DNA from: Parietaria judaica
Taxonomy: Eukaryota; Streptophyta; Magnoliopsida; Rosales; Urticaceae
Assembly: GCA_954871525.1 (NCBI GenBank)
Contig: OX940866.1
Span: 10,377,001 to 10,441,000, forward strand
Direction: 5' to 3'
Length of the DNA: 64,000 nucleotides
The notes under the pieces were generated by a model. It made no database searches. It saw only the letters and a list, made by a program, of their open reading frames with translations, and was not told where the DNA came from. Shown in pieces: positions 49,898 through 62,766 of this stretch. Every line of letters begins with the position of its first letter. The first letter of the stretch is position 1. The position numbers and the translations under genes were made by a program.

Positions 49898-50117
49898 TGT
49901 TATAAATACCAAGATTTGGTGGATGTCAATATTAGAAAGTCAACTATAGTCATGAATTGTAATATTCTCATTTATTATGTTTCCTATTCTTTATCTCCCT
50001 TAGCCCTATAAATAGAGGCTTTGGGTGCTCATTGTAACACACTCTCAATGCAATAATACTCTCTATTTCCCTCTCATATTCTCTCTTCTTCTTGTCTTTG
50101 TTCTTTAGTTTATAACA
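49898..50117 (+). repeat. 3' LTR of the copia element
   Basis: 220 bp, the same ends as the 5' LTR, directly preceded by the polypurine tract at about 49889-49897 and followed by GATTA. Confidence 0.92.
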
Positions 50118-50122
50118 GATTA

Positions 50123-50789
50123 AACTATATTTTTGCATAGTAGATTATATCTAATTATCTATGACAAAAACGTGTGAAATCTTACGATGGAATTAAGTTT
50201 AGGAAGTGCACAATGAAATGAATGACCAATGTACTCGCTCAATGTTGATTGAGATGAATTAATAGACATCCACGTAATATATTATATGCGTTGATAATAT
50301 TTTTCCTAAATAAATGTTGCTTTACAGTCGGTTGGTTGGTGTTATTTTATAATGTTTTTGTATTACGATCATAAAATAAATTTAATTATATTGTTATAAT
50401 AATTTAGATATTGTTTAGTGATGTTTTTTTTGTTTAATTGTATTTAAAAAAAAAATCATGTTTGGTTATGTTTTATAATTTTAATTTATATATAACATTT
50501 CAAAACTATCGCTTCTCACCTATTTTTGGACTCTTCTCGGCGTAAGCTTTCCAACAATATATATTATGAGTCTATCCGATGTTCGTAGAAAAAGTTATAG
50601 AGTTTTATATTTTATTTAAATATTATGTAAGGAGAGAAAAATAAAGAAATAAAGTAGAAAATATTTTTTATTTGTGTTTAGGTTTCTATGCAAAGTTCAA
50701 AGCCAAAAAACATGATATATATTCAATTCGTTTTCTAAGTAAAATAACTAAATATATATGTATAGGATTCCAAGATCCCTTGGATGCCA
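50123..50789. other. AT-rich spacer
   Basis: No ORF, repeat or element border recognised. Confidence 0.45.
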
Positions 50790-51277
50790 TATGTCACACA
50801 TTTTATGCTATGAGGGCATGCGGGACGCCCTTAAGGCATGAAATTTGAACCCTTTGCATGAAATTTCAAATTTCATGCCTTAAGGGCGTCCAGTGCGCCC
50901 TTAAGACATGTTTATGCGCTCTTAAGGGCGCAAATTCCATGCCTTGAGGGCCTCCAAATCGCCCTCAATGCATGTTTTTTGCGATGTATGACACAAATTT
51001 CATGCCTTGAGGTCGAACTGGTGCCCTTAAGGCGTGCTTTTTCACGTCTTTCGATTGACTTTTTTTTGGGATGACGTCGTGTTGTATTTTTTTTTGCCCG
51101 ACGTCGGTTTGAGTTTTTGTTTGATTTCTATTGGCTCGTTGAATTTTCAGTGACTTTTTTGGGTCGGGGCCAATGACTATTTTCTAGTTGGGCCCAGTTG
51201 TTTGAGCTTTTTTTGTTAATAGTGAATTTTTAAGTTGTGCCTTCACGTTTTCATTATTAAAAAAAACATGTATAACA
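50790..51277 (-). mobile_element. LTR fragment with tandem palindromes
   Basis: Imperfect palindromes built on CCTTAAGGGCG and its inverse repeat between 50810 and 51035. TTGACTTTTT and TGACTTTTTTGGG segments follow and the block ends CATGTATAACA at 51277. The same order of parts (palindromes, TTGAC-rich zone, terminal ATAACA) is found in the LTR at 60474-61290. The left half of the LTR was not found. Confidence 0.5.
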
Positions 51278-53077
51278 CTATTTATTGAAAATCTCAATCA
51301 TTTGAACCCAGAGGCTTTCTTGTTTCCTAATAGTCATAGTCCTGAACAAGAAGAACAAAAGGTGAGTATTGAGATTGCGTCATCCCTTTCTTTGGCACTC
51401 CTTTAAAGCCAATCGCCACCTTTTCTTACTATGACTTCCACACTTGAGAGGCATTTCTCTTGTAGTCTCGACTATTTTGTGCCGATAAAAAAAATAGTGT
51501 ATGCACTTCGATAATAGGCCGAATTACATGCTCTTGCATGGTGAATGGTCATTTTGGTTACGGATCAATTTTTGTCCTATTGCATGCTCTTCTCGCACTA
51601 TGAATGTTTGACGAAAAAAAGTGGTATATTTTTATTATTATACGATTTTTGGATAAGTTTCTTATTATTTCCTAGATTATTCAAATATGATCAAGCTACT
51701 CCTATTACGAATGGATCCCGTAGCAAATGGCTTTTTGCAAGATTTTCTCAATGGATGGAAATGGAAGTTATCTATTGTTTTCTTTTTGCTAAGTATACTC
51801 GGTTTAAACTTTAAACAATTAAACTTTTTCAGTGATATATGTGGTCAATATTCTATTGTTGAGAAATCCATTTGACATTTTTGATGTGGTCATATGTTTG
51901 ACAGTATCGTTGGTTATACTGACGGTTGCATCTGCGATCTCCCTATCCGTAAAACGGAATTGGTCCGTTTCGGTTGAGATATTTTAGGAATTTGTTGCCT
52001 ATTATTGCTGGTCAATTATTGGAGTTGAATGAGTATTTAAATTTTGAATTTTGGAGGAAATACAATTAGTCCAGGAAAGATTAGGTAATTTCGCCTAAAA
52101 ATGTGGAAATGTGGAAGAAGTGGTTATCTTGTAGAGGAATTTTTGGGCTCTATTTAAACTGATATAAAGCTCTAAAAACGTTCCATCCTTTCAGCCCTAA
52201 AGTGAGAGAAAAACGTTGTGAGCTACATAGAGCTTCTAAGTTATTTTTCTCATATTTCTTGTGGATCCACCGTTGGCGTTTTCTTCCTTAGAAGAAGCCT
52301 GAAGAAGTCTGAAGGACTTCAGTTATCGTCAACTGTGCTATGTGTGTTCACACTCATCGGCACTTACCGGAAGTCGCCTTACCCGCTTTTTTGAGCCACC
52401 GTGTTGTCGTCTTAATCAACAGGTTATAAGTCTGGCTACATCGATGGTCGCATTGGTTAGAGTATTTTCCAGTTTCTTGTTCGGTGAACAAATCGATTGT
52501 GTAACGTCCATCTTGTAATTATCCTTGTTGATTAGTCTGGGTGAGGGTCCCGCAGAACTAGATAGGTATCGAACAGCGTTAACAAAACATCGTGTGTGTC
52601 TCTTTACTTTCGCGCATGTTTTTCCCTCGTTATTTTCCGCATAACCGAAGAACTTGACATTTCAGTTTGGATACGAGAGATTCTTCGACCTCCTAATAAA
52701 ATTGTGTAGCATAAATATTTTTGTTCTGTAAACTTACCTATGTCCGTCGTGCAATTATCTCACTCACGTGCCTCTTTATGAATTGCTCGAGTTAAAATTT
52801 CATCAATCTGGCCTAATACACATGTTTCACGACTTCTCAAGTGCGGTAATAATAAATATGCTCGAACGTTTTTTTTCTTTTGCTTGTTTTTACCGTCGAG
52901 TCGAGCTAAGCTAAAAACGCTATATATAATTAATTTATATGAAAAGATATATTCGAATTTTAATTTATTTGTGTTGGCTTAAACGGATTCTGAATGAAAT
53001 ATGTCTTATGAATTGACCTGTTTAGTATGCGAATGTACTGTAGGTCCATAAAATAATTCAACTTCTAACCTTTCTTA
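51278..53077. other. Retrotransposon-derived spacer, not resolved
   Basis: No intact gene. 52141-52640 resembles an LTR leader, with a CTATTTAAAC TATA-like box, C-rich leader and TGGATCCACCGTTGGCG-like text, but its borders could not be fixed. 51545-51875 has short open frames without recognisable similarity. Confidence 0.4.
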
Positions 53078-55024
53078 TGTTGGACATGTGTGTCCTTAAA
53101 CAAGATATTTTTATCCATTTGTAAAAGATTATGACAAGTCATTGAATAAAGATGATGCTTATTATGATAATCTTATTATAGTTTCTGGTAGAGTAAAATA
53201 GAATGTTTGATCCTTAGTTCATAAAGGATGCAATTATGTTATTATTATCACAACAGAGTTAATGTTAGGAAGAATTAATAATCAGAATAAATGAACTTAA
53301 AATGTCTGTGACCTGATTAACTGGGTGGGAGCCCATTAATCGTATAAGGTCATTAATGTGACTTAGTGACAATCCTATTCTGGATTTTGTGTGTGTCACA
53401 CTCACTAGAAGTGAATTAGGTATGAAGTGTCTTCATACTGGACTGGACCTGACTTAAACTCCGGAAGTTATCATATAAGACCGTCACTGATAACTTGGAG
53501 TTGAGTCACTAGTAGATGATCCAATGGATCGATCTAAGTCCTGAGTGATCTTGAGTCCGAGCTGCTGGCTTGATTGTTCTTTGATTTAACCGTTAAAGAA
53601 AACGATATATTACCGTTGTTCCCAACACTATTATTTTGAGAACATGATAGTTAGCAGTAAGGGTAGCTTGGTCATAGACATGGGCATCACACAGCTCTCT
53701 TCAGAGTCATGATGATTCCCTTGATTGTCGGTGGTGAGAAGTGAGAGGTACCCGTGCGCAACTTATGAATCGAAACCATAAGTGGGTTACTCATGATATT
53801 AGTGACTGAGTCAAGGATGAAAATGCAATGAGGCATAACGGTAGAAACCGTCTGCTCATGTGTGGATCGTCAAGTGACAGATCAATAACCCGAATTTGAT
53901 TGTATCAATGGAAACCCTGCTGTAATTAAGGGAATAATATATAATGTATCACTAAAGAGTGCAGCCTCGGGTTTATAGTGGAATAACACCGAGGTTTAAC
54001 GAACACCCTAGCAGTTCGTTGGAGCTTAAGTGATACGGGTCCATGGTCTCTAGGATAGCTCCGTAACGGATGATACGTACGTGATAAAAACATTTTGAGA
54101 TGTTTTAGATCATTTGGCAAGACTTATAAAACTGAAGTCTGTGACAGACAACAGATAGTTTTATCAGTAGCGTGGCAAAAGTACCATATCTTGGTAAACC
54201 GAAATTAACTGACAAAAGAAAGTAGAATTTGGATTTTATTTCAACATAAAAGTTGTTTGAAATTAAATTCTAAGAAACTTTTCTTTTGGAACCGAGTCGT
54301 TTTGACGTACGGTTTGTGATTTAGAAATTTTCTAAGTTTGTGATCGTTTCGGTAAACTTTGAAATTAATCACATGCCACGAATTTATATGATGGTGTGAC
54401 ACCATGACATTTGAATGTGTGATATTGAGATAAGAGGATATTAATATGATTTAATTATTCGAATTTGATTATTAATATGTTATTAATAATTAATAATTAA
54501 TCAATAATTAATAGATTTATATTAATATGTAAATAATATATATTTATATATATTATATGTGTAGAAATCGAATTATGCCTTGGAATGTGGAACCATATAC
54601 ATTAGAATGGATAGACTTTGGTCTTTTCATAATTGCGGCAAAAGTTCCAAATATTTTGGTATTTGAGAAAAACCCTAAAATTAATTTAATCCATTAGATC
54701 GGTTATGATTTAATATCAACCGTTCGATTAGGATAATTGATATATTCGAAATTAATTACTTGGTGACCAAGTTTTGATTTTTGAATTAAGCCAATTAATT
54801 ATATCTGTTAGATCGGTCTAAGATTTAATCTTTACCGTCGGATTGGAAATTAATTAATCATATATAATATATATTATTTTTGAATTATTGATATGGATAA
54901 AATCAAATTTTGTTTTTATTAAATCTTTTAATATTTGATTTTATCCTAAACTAATTTGATCCATTAGATCGGTTTAAAGATTTATCTCAACCGTTGGATT
55001 TGGATAATTGGAATTCGAATTTTA

Positions 55025-55072
<48 letters not shown>

Positions 55073-55836
55073 ATTTTATAAGATAAGAAGATAAGATTGG
55101 ATTTTTTTATTTTATCCAAGTCTTTCTTATTTAATTAAATCCCTAATTAATTATATCCCTTGAATTTAGATAAGATTAAATCTATACCATTTGATTGAAA
55201 TAATTAATTTTATTTAATTATAAAATTTTAATTTAGGGGAGGGAGTTTCTCCAATTCGGTTACACTCTGAGCCTATAAATAGGAGGCTCATTCTACACAT
55301 TTTTCACACCTTTCCCCAGAGAAAAATTCGAACTCTCCCTCTCCCTCAGGGTCTGCGAATTTTCTCTCTGATCTCTCTTTCTGGTTCGGCTTAAGAGACT
55401 TAGTTCTCCGGAAGCTTAAAAAGAACCATCAGTTTAAATCATGCGACGGAGTCCTGCCGGCGAAGCCCACGCTTCGGTACGAGGAATCCAGGAGAATATC
55501 CCGGAATATCACGAGATTTTCCCTTAGCAGCGGCGGAGCCCTGCCCGAATCAGAACGCGCGGCCGGAAGTCGTCAATAGAGGTACGGCCTTATGCATTGG
55601 GTTAATAAATGCGACTATTTAGTGCTTTCTATTTATTTCCTGTAAAGATTAGATTATTAATAATGATTTATGAATATTAAATTGCATAATATTTATCGGA
55701 TCTTGGAATATGGTCATTATCCGATGCTCGGGCCGTTGATCGGATAACATATTTTCCGCTTAAAATAATTTTTTAAATGTTACCCGGACAGTCCGACGAC
55801 ACAAATCGTGAAAATCAATGGGTATTATTCCCAACA
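53078..55836 (+). mobile_element. Very long solo LTR, 2759 bp, TSD TCTTA
   Basis: Begins TGTTGGACATG and ends TATTATTCCCAACA, so both ends carry the inverted TGTTGG/CCAACA. Exact TCTTA lies at 53073-53077 and 55837-55841. A TATA box in GCCTATAAATAGGAGG (about 55272-55287) followed by a CT-rich leader gives + orientation. A duplicated target on both sides means the internal region has been lost by LTR recombination. A TA microsatellite is at 55031-55068. Confidence 0.85.
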
Positions 55837-55866
55837 TCTTAGGTATTAGATAACCACGTATATATG

Positions 55867-56216
55867 TGATGTCGACACAATCGAACTTGCTTTCTGGGAA
55901 GCGTGGGACCGGAAGAGCACGAAGTGACGCAATCCCGGGACAAGCTCGAGCACGACATATTTCCTGTTTTGCAATTTTTATTTCATGTTTTATTTAAGTT
56001 TTATTTTTTATTAATTAGTTATTTTAGTTAGAGAGATTTTAGGGTTTAATTTCTTATTTTCTTTCTTTCGGTTTAAACCCTAGTTTATTAATAGGGTGAT
56101 TTGCGATTTTTATTCTTAAGTTTTGATTAATAAAATTCGAGCTCTTGCTTTAAAGAAAGCCGAGCAGTTTACTTGCAGAGAAGTATTCTTGTTTAATCGT
56201 ACATTGCTCTACATCA
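55867..56216 (+). repeat. 5' LTR of the truncated Ty3/gypsy element
   Basis: Begins TGATGTCGACAC and ends GCTCTACATCA, with inverted TGATGT/ACATCA ends, 350 bp. A primer-binding-like TGGTATTAGAGAC starts at 56219, two bases after the end. Confidence 0.75.
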
Positions 56217-56218
56217 TC

Positions 56219-58250
56219 TGGTATTAGAGACTACCATTTCTTGTGGGATGCCACCGAAGAAGTGGATCGTTTATGACACTTTCGTGGAGAGCAACCCAAG
56301 GCAAGAAGAGGTCAACAGACTTCTTGCTCAGGTGGAGTTGTTGACCCGTCAGATGCAAGCAATGATGCAGAATCAAACGGAACAACAAAATCTAGATGAG
56401 TCTGAAACCGAGGACGATTATGCCAATCAATTCACTCACCAATTCCGTGGACGTGCGACAGTTTAAGAAGCGGGACGATGGGAGGCTTCGTTCAAAGTTG
56501 AATTTCACGAGTTCCATGGTGGTCTCAAAGCTAATGAATAAAGAGGTCCCAGACGATCGATGAGCTTCTCTCGTCGCTACACAGTTCCGTGGACGCGCTG
56601 CGGCATGGTGGTCTCAATCCAAGGCCCAACGAAATCGCACCGGCAAGCCTAAAATTTTGACGTGGGTGAAGATGCGTAAACACATACGAGCGGAATTCCT
56701 TCCGTTTAATTATGAACGCACGCTTTATCACTCCCTCCAAAACTTACGCCAAGGTACAAAATCCGTTTTCTAGTACACGACTACTTTTCGTATGCTTGTT
56801 CTCCATAATGATTTAGCAAAATCGGAGGCACAATTAACGGCACGATACATCGGTGGATTGCGTATCCCGATACAAGACATGATGAATTTATTTGATCTCG
56901 TCTCCGTATCCGAAGCCCAACAGCGTGCAATCGTCATCGAAACTCAACAAGGTCGTAGTTATGCTCGCCGGCTATACCCAACCTCCTCGTCAACCGCCAC
57001 TGCTCCTGCCCCACCGAGCCATACAGCGGGCGCACAAATGTCCACCCTTCGTTATTTTTGGTGTGGCGAGCTTGGGCATCAACGTCAAAATTGCCCGCAA
57101 CAACACCGCACCGGACTTTTTATTGACGATCCTGACGCGCCAATTTTAGACACCCCGATCTTTGACGAGGAACCCGATGAGGGTGATGCCACCATTGAAC
57201 TCACCGGTGACGTGGGTCATGCTCTCGTAGTACGCCGTAATTTTCTCACGCCACAAAGCCGGGATGATCGTTAGCTTTGCTCTAATATTTTTCTTTCGAC
57301 GTGCACCATTGGTGGTAAAGTTTGTTGCTTTGTCATTGACTCTGGAAGTTGTGAAAACGTCAATGCCGACGAGGTCGTCAAGAAGCTCGGTCTTACTACG
57401 GAGCCACATCCGAAACCATACAAGTTCTCTTAGCTCCAAGCCAGGACCAAAGTCCCCATTTCGCAATGAATCCAGGTACGTTTTTCCATTGGTTCGTCGT
57501 ATTGTGATGAGGTCCTTTGTGATGTGGTGACTATGGATGCTTGTCACTTACTTTTAGGTCGGCCGTGGCAATTCGATCGGAAAACTACACACGATGGTGC
57601 CGCGAACACGTATAGCTTTCTTTTTTGTGGCAAAAAGATCGTGCTTTTACCGACAAAGCCGAACTCCATTCCCGCGCACCTCACCTCACCTCACCAAGTT
57701 TACTAACCTGATCCGAGTTTGAGAGCGCTGCCGCCGAATCCGGAATCATGTTTTCCCTCGTGAGGAAATCCGTCACTGATCCCGGCGTGATCCCGACTTC
57801 GATCGCCTCACTTTTACACGAGTTCTCGGATATTTTTCCGAGTTCACCACCGTCCTCATTACTACCGGTTCGTGACATTCAACACCAAATAGACTTGGTT
57901 CCCATTGTGCCTTTCCCGAACCGCGAACATTACCGCATAAGCCCGGTTGAACACAAAGAATTACGCCGTCAAGTCAAAGATCTTCTCGCGAAAGGCCATA
58001 TTCGTGAGAGTCTAAACCCGTGCGCCGTTCCCGCCCTCCTCATGTCTAAGAAAGATGCTACGTGGCACACTTGCGTGGATAGTCGTGCAATCAACAAAAT
58101 CACCGTCCGTTATCGGTTCCCTATTCCTCTCCTCGATTACCTCCTCGACCAATTAAGTGGCTCACGTGTGTTTAGCAAACTAGATTTGAAGAGTGGCTAT
58201 CATCAAATCCGTATACGACCCGGGGATGAATGGAAAACGGCATTCAAGTG
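56219..58250 (+). pseudogene. Truncated Ty3/gypsy gag-pol
   Basis: Degenerate gag starts MPPKKWIVYDTFVESNPRQE at 56248. It is broken near 56465 and resumes with a zinc-knuckle region at 57057-57090 that reads YFWCGELGHQRQNC. A protease-like IDSGSCENV lies near 57325-57352. The reverse transcriptase start is open from 57748 to 58250, with [38 protein letters not shown] and [20 protein letters not shown]. It stops dead after KTAFK at 58250; the catalytic YVDD-type motif, RNase H, integrase and 3' LTR are absent. Unrelated AT-rich DNA follows. Confidence 0.88.
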
Positions 58251-58261
58251 AGTTTTAAATA

Positions 58262-58390
58262 TTATGTTGTATCCATTGATATATATATACTTGTAAGTTG
58301 TATCCATTGATATATATATACTTGTAAGTTGTAAGTTGTATATATATATACTTGTAAGTTGTATCCATTGATATATATATATGTATATAC
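58262..58390. repeat. Tandem repeat of about 32 bp
   Basis: TTGTATCCATTGATATATAT followed by ACTTGTAAG is repeated about three times with one shortened copy, directly after the gypsy breakpoint. Confidence 0.8.
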
Positions 58391-58724
58391 ATATTAAATA
58401 TTATGTTTTTACTCGATCTTCATAATAATCCATTATATAATGCTTTTATGATTTTTTGAATTTATTCATTACCGTATAAGTATTTTTTAAGTGAGTTTTA
58501 ATGATTATTAATAAAGATGCAATATAAGCAAAAATTTCCAGCTGGTTAATAAGCTAGCAAAAACAACGATGATTTTTTCAGGCTATAAATGTTACTAGAT
58601 AAGGAATATGTAGGTTAGATCTTGAAATATTTCACATGCCTTGTCTAAATGATAATTTATCGAAAATTATATAAAAGAATCATTGCAAAAAAGTAAACAT
58701 AATATAAATGGTAACATGATTTGA

Positions 58725-59771
<1,047 letters not shown>

Positions 59772-60473
59772 AGCCTTACGTTGGGCTAGCTACTAGCAAA
59801 TGTGGTCAACTGTTTTATTTTCTGTTTGTTTGTTTGAAATTGTTTAGTGTTACTTATCAAGGGTAATTTCTATTTAAATGATGGGTGCGTTGGACTAGAA
59901 AATGTAACACTTTATTGCATTATATAGATGATGTCACGAATAATGTGGAATTTTAGAAGATATATCATATAAGAACGTTTTTTTATGTTATTTTATTTGG
60001 TATTAGAATTCAAACAAGAAGGAAAAAGCTAGACGAATAATAGTGAGTGTTTAAGAAATTCTTTTGCTTCGTATAATAAATTATTCATGGATAAAATAGA
60101 TATCTATGTAGAGACATGTAGTATTTTATATATAAAATAAAAGAATTGTAATAGTTGACCAATTATAATAAATATATAACGGTATCATTTACGATAAAAG
60201 GTGAACAACCGAATCTCCGATTTATGTTTTTTAAAACCAATAATACCAAAATCGTATTGTTTCATAATATTTAAGGTGGTAAAAAAATATACATCAAACC
60301 CCACCAAAACAAGTTAAATTTAGATGGCAAAACATATATTTTATACCAAATAACAATCTAGGCCGTAAAATTAGCTACGGATTGCAGTTTTCAAATAAAT
60401 ATGCAAGAGGCTCCGGCCGTAGTACCATTAAGCAAAAAAAGTAAAGGCTTAAACTATTTTTCTTGATATCTAC
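59772..60473. other. 3' region of CHS copy 1 and spacer
   Basis: Likely 3' UTR to about 59960, then AT-rich DNA without a gene. Confidence 0.5.
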
Positions 60474-60823
60474 TGTTAATGCCTAAAAATCGATTAACTT
60501 GAATGCAGCCTAAGTCTTGATTTTGGGCCGGGCCCGGTGTCCACATGACGGTCGAAACGGGCTTTGAAGCTTGATCCTCGGTCTTGATGAGCCGAAAATC
60601 TTCCCTGTATGACCTGCCTCCGTTCCTGTAAAAAGAATAGAAAACGTGAACTCTATAGGGGGGGGGGGGGTCCTCTGTCGCCCGCTCCAACGCTCAACAT
60701 TAGTCGAGTATTTGAGTCGAAAATTATGAATAAACGGGAACCAAAGGTTTTTTGGCTTCGGGAGTGCTTGCCGATTGTGGCGGGGGTGCCCTCGTATTTA
60801 TAGAGGGTCGAAAGTTTGATTTT

Positions 60824-60978
60824 ATGCCTTCAGGGCGTGCGGCGCACCCCGAAGGCATGATTTTGGCTTCGGGGCGCGCGACGCACGCCCCGAAGGCATG
60901 TTTTTGCCTTTAGGGCGCGCGGCGCGCCCCGAAGGCATGTTTTTTGCTTCAGGGCGTGCGGCGCGCCCCGAAGGCATG
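60824..60978. repeat. Four tandem palindromes
   Basis: Hairpin-forming units at about 60824-60858, 60865-60899, 60906-60938 and 60946-60977, each of the form GCCTTCGGGGCGCGC followed by its inverse, period about 40 bp. Confidence 0.85.
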
Positions 60979-61022
60979 TTTTTTAAGTCGGACCGAGTCG
61001 ACATTTCCCGAGCGAGTTTGGG

Positions 61023-61205
61023 TTGACTTTTTGTTGACTTTTTGGTTTTGGGTCTGTTGACTTTTCTGGGTCACATCTGTTGACTCTTTTGGTTGACTTT
61101 CTGGGTTCGGGCCCGTTGACTTTTCTAGGTCAAGTCTGTTGACTTTGTCAGTTGACTTTTTCAAGTCGAGCCCAATTGTCTTTTTTGACCGGTTTGGTTT
61201 TGACT
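61023..61205. repeat. Array of TTGAC[TC] W-box cores in a 59-bp repeat
   Basis: TTGACT starts at 61023, 61034, 61057, 61080, 61093, 61116, 61139, 61152 and 61200, and TTGACC at 61185. Spacing 23, 23, 13 recurs, which shows a 59-bp unit (61034 to 61093 to 61152). Confidence 0.85.
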
Positions 61206-61290
61206 TTTCCTGAGCGGGTCAAGGTCGATTTAGTGGGCCTTATATGTCTTGGACCTCAATTTTTCTAAGCTCCGAAAAATACGCATAACA

Positions 61291-62294
61291 TTTACCAAAA
61301 TGATAAAAAAAAAATCCATAAATTTTTAAGTTCTAAATTCAGAGCGGATGGATTTGACTTTAGGGTACAATAGAGAAGAGTTGACCGAATGGCTGAACAC
61401 ACCTTTATTGGAAGGACAAGTAACACTACACAATCAATATTCATGAAATATATAATGCATATATATTAAATTCAAGTTAATTGCTCATTTTTGGATGAAA
61501 TATATTGAACATATCTCAATCTCATAACAAATATAATTAAATCTTGAGATGCAGATGATTTGCAGAATCTTGTTATATAATGTTGGAATTTAATTTAATG
61601 ATAATGTTCTTGCGAGTGCGTCCAAATTAGAATAATAACATTTATATTTGCATTAATACGTGCGTAAATATATAAATCTATAGCAATAAATATTATAGTT
61701 TTGAGGGCAGAATAAAAAGCCGGAATTTTTATAAAAAAAAAATCAATTTTGAGGCCTAATTGACGGATTTTGAGAAAACAAAAATATTAGTGAAAATCAT
61801 AGTTCTTGCTCGTTTTGTCGATCACACTAAAAATTTACCAAATATCATAGTTATATGCAAATATATATTATATGTATATGAGAGAGAGAATATTTGTTAG
61901 ATGATGACTTATTAGCCTACATCTTTCGTATTTTTATACTCTAATTCAAACTAAAACTAAGATATGTGTAATATTCATAGATGGCAAGCTAACATGTCAA
62001 CTTTCAACACTTGCTATTCCGCAATTCCAATTTCCATATACGTTTCATAAAAATTCAACTTTCAAAAGATACCAACAAAATATATATATATATATATAAT
62101 TTATGTGTATATATATAATGAGCTTTACTATCGCTAAGATGATATGTATAAGCATATATAATTAGTGTTGGTCCTTATATTAAGGGATGTTCAAAGAAGC
62201 AGTGCACATTCCAACGACAACTAGATGTAATGAAATAATTCATTAATTTCATAACTCCCAAAATGATATGACACATAACACACATTAATATAAA
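61291..62294. other. AT-rich spacer upstream of CHS copy 2
   Basis: No gene seen. TA-rich repeats at 62082-62118. Confidence 0.5.
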
Positions 62295-62650
62295 GAGTAT
62301 TGCGGCACAAGTATTCACTTTTTTTCAAAGTAACGCGACATATGCTCAAGCATTCAGATGTGTTGATTAAATACTCAAGGTCTTAATGACGTGTACAATT
62401 GGTTCCTTTTTACATATCTCCGTTATTGTAAAGTCATATTTGCACATGTATTCCTCAATTTGACGTATTTAACATGAGAAAAAAAACGTGAAAATGAGTG
62501 TTATTTGAATTGTAAATGTGTAAATTAGACATGAGACTAAATCAATCAAATTACAAATTTCACGACCATCGATATTTAATAGGCGCAGTTGAATGCTTGT
62601 AAATATGCTGCACTATTTTTAAAGTATGAGTACTTTTACCGCAATTATCC
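62295..62650. mobile_element. Foldback MITE in the CHS copy 2 upstream region
   Basis: Left GAGTATTGCGGCACAAGTAT, right the loose inverse AGTACTTTTACCGCAATTAT then CC. Same ATTGCGG terminus as the other foldback elements of this window. Both flanks contain ATATAAA, which may be a degraded duplication. It ends about 115 bp before the TATA box. Confidence 0.65.
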
Positions 62651-62664
62651 ATATAAATTAACTC

Positions 62665-62672
62665 ACCAAACC
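62665..62672 (+). promoter_or_regulatory. MYB-type element ACCAAACC
   Basis: Matches the MACCWAMC plant MYB consensus known from phenylpropanoid promoters, about 100 bp upstream of the TATA box of CHS copy 2. Confidence 0.4.
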
Positions 62673-62766
62673 CTAAAGTCATTTCCCCTTAGAGTCATTG
62701 AATCACAAGCATGTGACTCTCATCTACCATAATACCAACGTTAATTACATTCTTCGAAGCCAATAT

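Larger units (their letters stand above)
44979..50117 (+). mobile_element. Ty1/copia retrotransposon with both LTRs, TSD GATTA, decayed interior
   Basis: Two 220-bp LTRs (44979-45198 and 49898-50117) begin TGTTATAAATA and end TTTATAACA. Exact GATTA flanks the element at 44974-44978 and 50118-50122. By eye the LTRs differ at four positions. A primer-binding-like TTATCAGCACGA follows the left LTR and a polypurine tract AAGGGGGAG precedes the right one. The GGGTTTTCCTGGAAAGGTTT-type segment near 49820 is typical of plant copia 3' regions. Degenerate pieces of integrase (about 48130-48270 and 48470-48550), reverse transcriptase (about 49020-49250) and the C-terminal RNase H region (about 49690-49740) are in the right order on the + strand. 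They are full of stops and frame breaks, so the element cannot encode its own proteins. Confidence 0.93.
60474..61290 (-). mobile_element. Probable solo LTR, 817 bp, with palindromes and W-box array
   Basis: Begins TGTTAATGCC and ends ACGCATAACA (inverted TGTTAATGC/GCATAACA). Flanks are TCTAC and TTTAC, a 5-bp duplication with one change. It shares the GGGCCGGGCCC and CGCTCAACATTAG blocks with the solo LTR at 19311-20548. A minus-strand TATA box (CTCTATAAATACGAGG as read on that strand) lies at about 60789-60804, so the LTR points left and 60805-61290 would be its upstream control region. A 13-base G run is at 60658-60670. Confidence 0.75.

Noticed and set aside
55837..55855. TCTTAGGTATTAGATAACC taken as a primer-binding site after the 2.76 kb LTR
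   Set aside because: Its first five bases are the second copy of the target duplication, so this is flanking DNA of a solo LTR.
60822..61004. Repetitive Arg/Pro/Ser ORF on the minus strand
   Set aside because: Translation of the tandem palindromes in an LTR.
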